Positions 33,627 through 41,054 of a DNA stretch of 64,000 nt are shown in pieces; the stretch's first letter is position 1, and each line of letters begins with the position of its first letter. Origin of the DNA: Eubacteriaceae bacterium. GTDB taxonomy: Bacteria > Bacillota > Clostridia > Lachnospirales > Lachnospiraceae. Under the pieces are notes generated by a model. The model worked only from the letters and a program-made list of their open reading frames with translations. It made no database searches and was not told where the DNA came from. The stretch spans positions 124,001-188,000 of the forward strand of contig CAJSYQ010000002.1 of the NCBI GenBank assembly GCA_910574015.1. Direction: 5' to 3'. The translations under genes and the position numbers were made by a program.

Positions 33627-34925
33627 TTAGGATACTTTCATCTTAAATTTGCGGACAGCCCTCTCATCCTCCGCATCGATCTTGTCTATATTACCGCCGA
33701 GCCGGCGGATCTTCTCCTCGAAATTCTCATATCCCCGCTCGATATACTGGATATGATCCACACAGGTAAATCCCTCCGCCGCCAGACCAGCCATAACCAG
33801 CGCCGCCCCCGCCCGGAGATCCGGTGCGCTCACGGCAGCCCCTGTCAATCCGTCCACTCCTGTAATGATAGCGGCATTTCCTTCCACGGTGATATTGGCC
33901 CCCATCCGGCGCAGCTCCCCTACATATTTCAGCCGCGTCTCAAAAATCGTCTCCGTGACAATGCTGGTCCCCTCAGACAGGGCAAGCAGCGTCGTCATCT
34001 GGGGCTGCATATCCGTGGGAAATCCAGGATACGGCATTGTCTTGACATTGGCATAAGACAGTCTGTGATCCGCCGACACATGAACACAATCGTCAAATTC
34101 CTCCACCCTGGCGCCAATCTCTACCAGCTTCGCCGTAATGGCCTCCAGATGCTTGGGAATGACATTCTGGATATACACGTCGCCGCCGGTAGCGGCAACA
34201 GCCAGCATATATGTTCCCGCCTCAATCTGATCCGGGATAATGGAATATTCACTGCCGTGCAGGGATTCCACGCCTCGGATACGGATGGCATCCGTTCCCG
34301 CACCTCTGATATTGGCACCCATACTGTTGAGAAAGTTTGCCACATCAACAATATGCGGCTCCTTCGCCGGATTTTCAATGATCGTCCTGCCCTCTGCCAT
34401 ACATGCTGCCATCATAATATTGATCGTGGCGCCAACGCTGGGACAGTCCAGATAAATATGTTCTCCGACCAGCCTCTCCGCACTGGCGTCAATCTTGCCA
34501 TGATGGATCGTCACCTCCGCCCCCAGCTGCTCAAATCCCTTGATATGCTGGTCTATAGGGCGGCTGCCGATCTGGCAGCCCCCCGGAAGCGCCACCAGTG
34601 CCCTTTTATATTTCCCCAGCAATGCCCCGACAAGATAGTAAGAACCGCGGATCTTGCGGATCGCGTCCTCATCCACGCTGGTATTACTGATCAAAGCTCC
34701 ATTTATCTTCACGGTATGGGTGTCTATCCGTTCCACGATGGCACCTATCCCCTCTATTGCATCTAATAAGACATGAACGTCGTCCACATCCGGGAGATTC
34801 TCGATCACCACCGGCTCATTGGCCATAATAGCCGCGACAATAATACCCAGTGCCGCATTTTTCGCGCCGCCGATGGTCACCTCTCCTCTTAATGGCGTTC
34901 CACCTTTAATAATGTATTGTTTCAT
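33627..34925 (-). CDS. murA: UDP-N-acetylglucosamine 1-carboxyvinyltransferase
   Basis: 432 aa. MurA adds enolpyruvate from PEP to UDP-GlcNAc, the first committed step of peptidoglycan synthesis. It starts MKQYIIKGGTPLRGEVTIGG. The active-site loop carries the catalytic cysteine in ALPGGCQIGSRPIDQH, so it is of the fosfomycin-sensitive Cys type. The start is the ATG ending at 34925, with GGAGG upstream; the longer frame begins at a GTG inside the ribosome site. Firmicutes often carry two MurA copies, and which one this is cannot be told. Confidence 0.96.
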   Translation of the reverse strand: MKQYIIKGGTPLRGEVTIGGAKNAALGIIVAAIMANEPVVIENLPDVDDVHVLLDAIEGIGAIVERIDTHTVKINGALISNTSVDEDAIRKIRGSYYLVGALLGKYKRALVALPGGCQIGSRPIDQHIKGFEQLGAEVTIHHGKIDASAERLVGEHIYLDCPSVGATINIMMAACMAEGRTIIENPAKEPHIVDVANFLNSMGANIRGAGTDAIRIRGVESLHGSEYSIIPDQIEAGTYMLAVAATGGDVYIQNVIPKHLEAITAKLVEIGARVEEFDDCVHVSADHRLSYANVKTMPYPGFPTDMQPQMTTLLALSEGTSIVTETIFETRLKYVGELRRMGANITVEGNAAIITGVDGLTGAAVSAPDLRAGAALVMAGLAAEGFTCVDHIQYIERGYENFEEKIRRLGGNIDKIDAEDERAVRKFKMKVS

Positions 34926-34983
34926 TATTACCTCCACAGATAGAAACGTACTCTGCTCTCGTTTTTTCTTGCATCATTTTATT

Positions 34984-35011
34984 AGTATAACACAATTTTG
35001 ACATTTGTAAA
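34984..35011 (-). promoter_or_regulatory. Promoter of murA
   Basis: On the minus strand, TTTACA (35006-35011), 16-nt spacer ending TGTGT, then TATACT (34984-34989): an extended -10 arrangement. Confidence 0.6.
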
Positions 35012-35040
35012 ACGGCAATTTGAATACTTTTCACAAAAAA

Positions 35041-35613
35041 TCACCGCCTCTTTTTCACAGAATAACCAAATTTTCCTATCCTGCGGCCGAGTTCAAAATA
35101 TTCTCCGTGAGAATAACAGACAAGCCCTGTCTCGTTTAATTCAAACTTCCCATTTTCGCTCATAAACCTCTCGCTGACCTGTACCGCCGTCACCTCTGCC
35201 AGGAACATGTGATGGCTCCCCAGTTCCAGCACATCCTTCACCCGGCACTCCAGACTGAGGGGGCTTTCTGCGATCAGCGGCGCATGCGCCAGTGTCTCCG
35301 CCGGAAGGGCGGTCAGTTCCATGGCGGCAAATTTATCCACATCCCTGCCGGACTTTACGCCGCACCAATCCGTAGCATAGGTGAGTTCCCCGGTGGTGAG
35401 ATTTATGACAAATTCCCCGGTCTCCCGGATCAGTCCGTAGGAATACCGCTCCGGGCGCACGGAAATAGAGACCATCACCGGATCGGAGCATACCGTTCCG
35501 GTCCACGCGATGGTCACAATGTCCTTCCTACCGTCCCTCCCGGCACAGCTTACCATAACCGCCGGCACCGGATAGAGCATATTTCCCGCCTTCCACACCT
35601 GTTTCTTGTCCAT
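35041..35613 (-). CDS. Flavin reductase-like FMN-binding protein
   Basis: 190 aa with the flavin reductase (split-barrel) pattern: NMLYPVPAVMVSCAGRDGRKD, IVTIAWTGTVCSDPVMVSIS, RPERYSYGLIRETGEFVINL and a LECRVKDVLELGSHHMFLAEV core. Such proteins bind FMN and reduce flavin or small substrates with NAD(P)H; the substrate is unknown. It follows the TPR-like gene by 14 nt on the same strand. Confidence 0.9.
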   Translation of the reverse strand: MDKKQVWKAGNMLYPVPAVMVSCAGRDGRKDIVTIAWTGTVCSDPVMVSISVRPERYSYGLIRETGEFVINLTTGELTYATDWCGVKSGRDVDKFAAMELTALPAETLAHAPLIAESPLSLECRVKDVLELGSHHMFLAEVTAVQVSERFMSENGKFELNETGLVCYSHGEYFELGRRIGKFGYSVKKRR

Positions 35614-35627
35614 AACCGCGTCCCTCC

Positions 35628-37022
35628 CTACATATGTATCTTATAGATCAGCTTATCCGACAGATCCTTATAGATGGAGAGGAAACAATCCAGCTCATCA
35701 AAAGGCCCTGACAGCATCACCACGATGTCGCTGCCGTTGTCCTCTATCATGGCCAGGAGATCCCCCGCCGTTTTCTCCGTTATCTCCGATGCCTCTGTCA
35801 CCAGCATGCATGTTCCCGCCAGCTTCTCCCTCTGCTCAGAAAGCTCCAGCCCGTTGAGCTTTTCCGCGGCGATCTTCGCGATCTTTCTCATGGGCTGCTG
35901 CCCGCGGCGGTGCAGCTCCTTTGTAATGCGCTTTGCCACCGCCAGAACAATCCTCTCCTCCCCGCCGGCGAAGACAAAATGAGCCTCGTCATCATCTCTG
36001 CGCATATGGGCGATGGTACTTTTCAGCGTGCGGTAGGAAACACCTCTCTCCGATATATCCTCCGGATCATCCTCCCACTCCGCATCCGATTGGAGCGGCA
36101 GCGCTTGTTCCCTCTGTTCCACCGGTTTCTCCCGTTTTACCACTCTTGGCGCCGACACAAAATCTCCTGTGTATTCCCCCGGCCCCCCCTCTTCCGGCGG
36201 GACATCTTTCTCCTCCTCCGGCACGGCATCCACTGGCTCCGGCTCAGGTTCCCGCTCCCGCTCTTGCTCTTGCTTCTCCGGTTTTAATTCCTTTTTCTTT
36301 TCTTTTTTGTAGGGGGCAGATACCGATTCCTGATCCGGGTTCAGATCAAGCTCCGTCACATCTGCCCGGGGCACGGCATACGCAAGTCTCGGCTCTCTGT
36401 CCGGCTCTTCCGGTTCTGGTATCTCCGCTTCCCCGGGAGGCTCCCAGTCCGGGGCCTCGCAGCGCTTCTTCAGCTCCATGGCCTTGTCAATAATCCTTCC
36501 CTCGCCAAACCACAGCTTGAGATCCTTACATTCCTGGATGCATTCTTCCCGCATCCCCTCCATCTCATAGAGAAGCGCCAGCTGATATCCCCACTCCTCG
36601 GTGTACTCTTCTTTTTTTAATTCCTCCAGTATACTGATCAGCGTGGTCCGGGATTCCCCCTGGGCCTTCGCCAGCAGATACCGCAGTTCAAAGGTATCCA
36701 GCGTGACCTTTCCCGCGAATTCATAGGTGAGGAACAGCTCTCTTGCCTCGTCCATATTTCCCATCCGTATCACCAGGCGGAGCAGACGGTTCAGGATATA
36801 GCGGGAATGCGTTCTCTCATATATCAGAAAGAAAATATCCTTCTTCTCATTCAGTCTCTCCGCCTTCTCATACAGATCCGCGAAGAGATATAAATCTTCC
36901 AGTGATTCTACTTCTGTCAGTGTGAGCGTGTCGATCAGCTCCAAAGCCTGCACAAATCTGCCTTCCTGAACAAGGTCGCGTACCTGTGCACATCTGCGCA
37001 TCACTTCATGTCTTTTCCCCAT
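35628..37022 (-). CDS. TPR-like helical protein with acidic linker, function unknown
   Basis: About 464 aa. The first 190 residues are helical, with repeats of TPR character (FVQALELIDTLTLTEVESLEDLYLF, MGNMDEARELFLTYEFAGK). A low-complexity Glu/Pro/Lys-rich linker spans about 195-310. A compact C-terminal domain (about 320-464) follows, with FVFAGGEERIVLAVAKRITKEL and NGSDIVVMLSGPFDELDCFL. This last part vaguely recalls ATPase-fold segments but has no P-loop. I start at the ATG ending at 37022 because AGGAGC lies upstream; the longer frame reaches 37076. No family recognised. Confidence 0.65.
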   Translation of the reverse strand: MGKRHEVMRRCAQVRDLVQEGRFVQALELIDTLTLTEVESLEDLYLFADLYEKAERLNEKKDIFFLIYERTHSRYILNRLLRLVIRMGNMDEARELFLTYEFAGKVTLDTFELRYLLAKAQGESRTTLISILEELKKEEYTEEWGYQLALLYEMEGMREECIQECKDLKLWFGEGRIIDKAMELKKRCEAPDWEPPGEAEIPEPEEPDREPRLAYAVPRADVTELDLNPDQESVSAPYKKEKKKELKPEKQEQEREREPEPEPVDAVPEEEKDVPPEEGGPGEYTGDFVSAPRVVKREKPVEQREQALPLQSDAEWEDDPEDISERGVSYRTLKSTIAHMRRDDDEAHFVFAGGEERIVLAVAKRITKELHRRGQQPMRKIAKIAAEKLNGLELSEQREKLAGTCMLVTEASEITEKTAGDLLAMIEDNGSDIVVMLSGPFDELDCFLSIYKDLSDKLIYKIHM

Positions 37023-37117
37023 TTGTATCCTGCTCCTTACTGACAAAAAAGCCCCCAAATTGTGTTTTTCTTGCAATAGGAGGCAATTTCATTTTATTCT
37101 CACAATAATATATAAAT

Positions 37118-37380
37118 CCGTGCATCCCACGTCGAACCTGGATCAGAAGACGTTACCAGAACAGTTGACTCGGTCCAGGCACCCTCGCGTCACACAAAAA
37201 GCATTGCTTAGTGCTGCTTCATTCCTGACCTGACACGGTTCACAAGTTCTTGTTGCACAAGACCCGGACGTCAGCGCCACTTGCTCTGGGCAGCTCTTCA
37301 TCTTCAGGCCCTCGGTGGGACAACACCCCTGCTGTAGCGGATTGCAGGTACAGGGCACCGCTATCTCCCCGGCTGCACGG
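37118..37380 (-). ncRNA. ffs: Signal recognition particle RNA, large (Bacillus-type)
   Basis: The minus strand shows all SRP RNA landmarks. The 5' end is CCGTGCAGCCGGGGAGATAG. The Alu-domain segment GGTGCCCTGTACCTGCAATC and the apical domain IV block GTCAGGTCAGGAATGAAGCA follow. A 3' GGGATGCACGG pairs with the 5' end. About 263 nt with an Alu domain, as in Bacilli and Clostridia. With Ffh it targets membrane proteins to FtsY. The mature ends are inferred from terminal pairing. Confidence 0.95.
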
Positions 37381-37405
37381 AAATATTAACAATCATACAG
37401 TGTTG

Positions 37406-37434
37406 ATTATATCTTTTTTTCCGTTTTCTGTCAA
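37406..37434 (-). promoter_or_regulatory. Promoter of the SRP RNA gene
   Basis: On the minus strand, consensus TTGACA (37429-37434), 17-nt A-rich spacer, consensus TATAAT (37406-37411). A very strong sigma-A promoter, as expected for a stable RNA. Confidence 0.92.
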
Positions 37435-37448
37435 GCACAGGATAACAT

Positions 37449-39575
37449 TTAATCCGCCACCACATCCCCCGGCTCCAGACCAGAGAATATCACCTGTTTC
37501 GTGCCGTCGCTCAGTTCCCTGTCCAGCTCTACATACTGCTTTACCAGCTCTCCCCGGACCACCCGCCATACATACCAGTCACTTTCACCCTTTCCCCTAT
37601 TCTCTTCATAAACACTCCCAGACGGAACAGTGAGCACATCCTTCAGGCACACCGCTGCAAATGTTGTCTGGGTCTTTGCCAGCTCCCTGGAGGAAATCTG
37701 TCCCTCCTCCAGTTCCACATAATACCCCGGGTATTGAAAGGAAGATTCCGAGTTCTTCCCCACATAGCCCTTTCCGCTCTCCGTCGTGAGGTATACATTA
37801 TTCAGCGCCTCTGTGTACCCGGTACATATCCCGCTGTAACTCTGTCCGTCCGATGTCAGATCGATCTCCTCCCCGACATTCGCAATTTTCTTCTCTACTA
37901 CGGGCCGCGGCCGCAGAGGGGGAACCTGCAGCACCAAGAGTCTCTTCCTTGTCTTCTTCCCCGCTATCCCAAATAGATATGTTCCCTCGGCAATCTCTTC
38001 TCCCACCCGGATCTGGCAGTTGATCACCCTTCCGCCTGTCTGGGCACAGACCCTGATCCTCCCGCTGCCGTCATTGTCCTTTTTATATTCCTCATACTGC
38101 CTCTCCAACTCCTGTATGGAATACCGGTGTATGCAGGCTGCCAGTTCCTGTTCATACTTCCATCGTTTCTCTGCCAGCACCCGAAGCCTGCCGCTCTTTT
38201 CCCGCATCTCGGAAGCAGTCTGTTTTTTCAATTCTTTTGCCGCTGCACGGTAGTTCTCCTTTTCCTTCCGGATCTGATTGGCAAGATCCGTCAGTGCCGC
38301 TTTCGCTTTTCCGGTATCTATCACATACAGCAGATCCCCTTTCTTTACCCTGCATCCATCATAAACAGCACTTTCCACAATTTTCCCCTCCCGCTCCGCC
38401 ATCACCATTTGAGGACTGGCATCGGCAAGTTGGCAGGAACCACCATGGCTCCGCACTTTGTATCGGGTGCGCGCCACCGTATGGGTATTATACTCGACAG
38501 GAATCGCTGCATCGGAGGAATAACAGACCATCTCTCCCTCCCTCAGCCCCTCTGTTACCTCTGTCCTGTAATCGTCTTTAGCGCCGGTCTTTATACTCCG
38601 TTTCTCTTCTATACCAGCACTATTTTTCACATAGACATAATTCTCCTCTCCCTGGGTATGCAGGGAGTCATTTCCAACCACAAGAACCTCTGGGGAGTCC
38701 TTTTTAGCAAAATATACAAGGCAGCTGTCCCCACAGGACAGACCCGCTCCCTCCGGGCAGGCAAACCGGACAGCGGGATATCGGCCCTCCTTGTTCGCCG
38801 CCGCCATCTCATTCTCTGTATAGGGAATCTCCTTTAACGGATACTTCTGCCCATCTGATATCATGTATATCATCTGATATCCACTATAAGCATATTGGTC
38901 GGCTGTCACCTTCGTCAGCTCGATATACCGCTGCCCTTTGTCCGCCACTACCACTATATTTTCACAGGGTTCCGCCTGAGCAGATACAGCAAGATCCTTT
39001 CGGTATGTCACATATCCGGAATGCTTCGCCCGCAGGATTCCTTTTTGGATCTCCTCCTCTGCCTGCCTGATCTCCCTCTTTATTTCCTTCACCTGCTGCT
39101 TATAGAGTTCTCCCGCATATCTGGCTTCCTCTTCCAGCACCGCCAGCTTCTTCCTGCTCCCCTTCCCGCCCATAAGACGGACCTCGGCCTTTTTCTTCTC
39201 TACTATCTTCTCCTGCCAGACATGCTTCTCCCTTTCCTGCCGGAGCTCCTCTTCCAGTGCCTTCTTTCTCTCCCTTTCCGCCCTGTTATCACAACGAGCC
39301 AGGATATCCCCCTTTCTGACATAGTCTCCCACCTCAGCTTCTACCTTCCCAATCACTACATCCGACAGATAAAAGTGCGCATATTCTGTCGGCACCACCG
39401 ATGCCATCAGTGTCTTCACCCTGCCAATGCGGCCTTTTTCTACAGGCCGGCAGGCTGAATTCCGGCTTACCGGCTCCTGCAGCTCCGGCACCTGCCGGCC
39501 GGAAGCCTCCTGGCATCCCATACACAACATGGCCGTCACAAGAAATAATACAATCTCTATCTTCACCCATCTCAT
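37449..39575 (-). CDS. Tandem-duplicated HlyD/MacA-type adaptor lipoprotein
   Basis: 708 aa with an N-terminal lipobox (LCMGC, Cys 21). Residues about 30-350 form a complete adaptor: barrel-sandwich half with KVEAEVGDYVRKGDILARCD, a Lys/Glu coiled coil (about 95-170), the second half GILRAKHSGYVTYR and a beta-barrel ending GLREGEMVCYSS. About 370-708 repeats this layout: GKIVESAVYDGCRVKKGDLL, a coiled coil (about 425-500), then GRVINCQIRVGEEIAEGTYL and a barrel ending GLEPGDVVAD. Single adaptors of this family are usually 350-450 aa. It overlaps the upstream lipoprotein gene by 4 nt (ATGA) and lies downstream of the FtsX permease, so it probably works with that transporter. Confidence 0.8.
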   Translation of the reverse strand: MRWVKIEIVLFLVTAMLCMGCQEASGRQVPELQEPVSRNSACRPVEKGRIGRVKTLMASVVPTEYAHFYLSDVVIGKVEAEVGDYVRKGDILARCDNRAERERKKALEEELRQEREKHVWQEKIVEKKKAEVRLMGGKGSRKKLAVLEEEARYAGELYKQQVKEIKREIRQAEEEIQKGILRAKHSGYVTYRKDLAVSAQAEPCENIVVVADKGQRYIELTKVTADQYAYSGYQMIYMISDGQKYPLKEIPYTENEMAAANKEGRYPAVRFACPEGAGLSCGDSCLVYFAKKDSPEVLVVGNDSLHTQGEENYVYVKNSAGIEEKRSIKTGAKDDYRTEVTEGLREGEMVCYSSDAAIPVEYNTHTVARTRYKVRSHGGSCQLADASPQMVMAEREGKIVESAVYDGCRVKKGDLLYVIDTGKAKAALTDLANQIRKEKENYRAAAKELKKQTASEMREKSGRLRVLAEKRWKYEQELAACIHRYSIQELERQYEEYKKDNDGSGRIRVCAQTGGRVINCQIRVGEEIAEGTYLFGIAGKKTRKRLLVLQVPPLRPRPVVEKKIANVGEEIDLTSDGQSYSGICTGYTEALNNVYLTTESGKGYVGKNSESSFQYPGYYVELEEGQISSRELAKTQTTFAAVCLKDVLTVPSGSVYEENRGKGESDWYVWRVVRGELVKQYVELDRELSDGTKQVIFSGLEPGDVVAD

Positions 39576-40951
39576 CCGCCATCACCTTCCTCTACATGAA
39601 TCACTGTTCCGTCTATGGCATTTATTACACAAATCCCCCCATCTGTCTTCCATGCTGGCACGTAGCTGTAAACCCCTTTGTGCAAAGGATCCCCCAGTCG
39701 AAAATACCCCAGTTGCAGTCTTGTCACTTCAATTTCATAAATCTTTTGTCTGTCACAGCACTCCCCGATGTATTCCCGAAAAATTTTTTTTAAATCCTCA
39801 AAGGAAATCAGACTCACATCATCCGTTACCGAGGTGGTCATAATGGGATACTTCCATTCGGCATGTATCACACCGGACTCCGTTACATCGAGGACAATTT
39901 CCGTATACAGGGAATAGTCAGTTTCCGAACTATAGTCCTTATAATTCCTTCCCGCAGCCCCTGGATTCCAGAAAGGCAGACCGCATGCTCCCGTTACATA
40001 AATGAAGCGGCAGCCCCTCTGTACTGTCTGTGCCCTCTGTCCGGAATTTTCCGACGGCGCCCCATTCCAGAGCAGAAGATAACTCTCGCTGCATATGGTA
40101 TCGGAGAAACCGGTCTTCTCCAAAAAATCCTCCGCCGTCTTCCGTGCCCTGTCATATTCCCCCTTATTCTCTTTTGGAGTCCGGCTGACTGTACGTTTAG
40201 CCACCGTATTCATCCCCTTTAGCTCTTCTGGCCAGACATCCTCTTCTCTCCTGGGCACCAGCAGGATCTGCCTCTCCTGTCCAGATCCGTCCTCTTGAAA
40301 ACTGAGCAGATACTCTACGCCATTCCGCACTCCGATATAATGATCCGACTGATATTCCCCAGCCGGTTCCCGGACAAAATCCTCCCCTGCGCTCTCTATC
40401 AGCCCTTTTATTGTGGTCACCTCACGCCGGTTTTTTTCCAGCCTTTCTACAATTTCGTCCCTGTCCGGATGGTCTGGTATGTATTGGAATCTTTCTGTTT
40501 CCATCTCATCCTCTTCCACTTGCCGTTCCAAGGCTTCCAGTCTTTTTTCCAGTATATCCTTCGGCAGTCTCCGCTCATCATAAGATTCCGCCCTGTCGCC
40601 AAATATCCCCTGGACAACCATCTGTACATTTTCTTTCTCAAAAGTAAATTCTTTTACCTCTGCCACAGCCATCTTCTCTACATTAGGCACCATTACCAGT
40701 GCATTCATTTTCACATTTACTACCTTTTCTTCCGCTCCCCTGTCACCTGGAATTTTCATTTCCCATAAATCTGTCCAGACGGTTCCCGCCACATCTCTGT
40801 ATTGTGCCGGTCCAACTGCCTCCTCCCGCCGCTCCGCCGCATCTCTATATCCCTCTTCCTCCTGTCCGCATCCCGAAACAAAAATAAGCAGGACTGCCAG
40901 TAACAGAAACCCATATTTCCTGATTATCCTCCTGCGATCACTGTACGTCAT
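39572..40951 (-). CDS. Lipoprotein of unknown function, part of the ABC locus
   Basis: 459 aa. The signal sequence (residues 10-28, FLLLAVLLIFVSGC) ends in a lipobox VSGC. The mature part is hydrophilic and charged: a Glu/Arg-rich coiled stretch (about 125-180, KRLEALERQVEEDEMETER) and a beta-rich C terminus with YVPAWKTDGGICVINAIDGTVI, resembling YcdB/PepSY-like 'two-component system regulatory' or sporulation-germination lipoprotein folds. No family assigned. The ATG at 40951 has GGAGGG 5 nt upstream. It is translationally coupled to the adaptor gene and preceded by its own promoter with 11-bp repeats. Confidence 0.7.
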   Translation of the reverse strand: MTYSDRRRIIRKYGFLLLAVLLIFVSGCGQEEEGYRDAAERREEAVGPAQYRDVAGTVWTDLWEMKIPGDRGAEEKVVNVKMNALVMVPNVEKMAVAEVKEFTFEKENVQMVVQGIFGDRAESYDERRLPKDILEKRLEALERQVEEDEMETERFQYIPDHPDRDEIVERLEKNRREVTTIKGLIESAGEDFVREPAGEYQSDHYIGVRNGVEYLLSFQEDGSGQERQILLVPRREEDVWPEELKGMNTVAKRTVSRTPKENKGEYDRARKTAEDFLEKTGFSDTICSESYLLLWNGAPSENSGQRAQTVQRGCRFIYVTGACGLPFWNPGAAGRNYKDYSSETDYSLYTEIVLDVTESGVIHAEWKYPIMTTSVTDDVSLISFEDLKKIFREYIGECCDRQKIYEIEVTRLQLGYFRLGDPLHKGVYSYVPAWKTDGGICVINAIDGTVIHVEEGDGG

Positions 40952-40987
40952 CACATCCCTCCATTCCTTTGCTGTCTCTTAACATGT

Positions 40988-41019
40988 ATTGTAGGAGGAA
41001 GTTGTAAACAAGATGTAAA
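40988..41019 (-). promoter_or_regulatory. Promoter of the lipoprotein/adaptor pair with two 11-bp-spaced repeats
   Basis: On the minus strand, TTTACA occurs twice at exactly 11-bp spacing (41014-41019 and 41003-41008). A TACAAT -10 (40988-40993) lies 9 bp downstream of the second copy. The half-sites occupy the -35 position, as for OmpR-type activators. Confidence 0.55.
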
Positions 41020-41054
41020 GCTCTGTTCTCTTCTCAGTCCTGCCATAATTATAT

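Noticed and set aside
37143-37358. 71-aa cysteine-rich open frame on the minus strand
   Set aside because: It lies wholly inside the SRP RNA gene; the cysteines arise from RNA sequence, not a protein.
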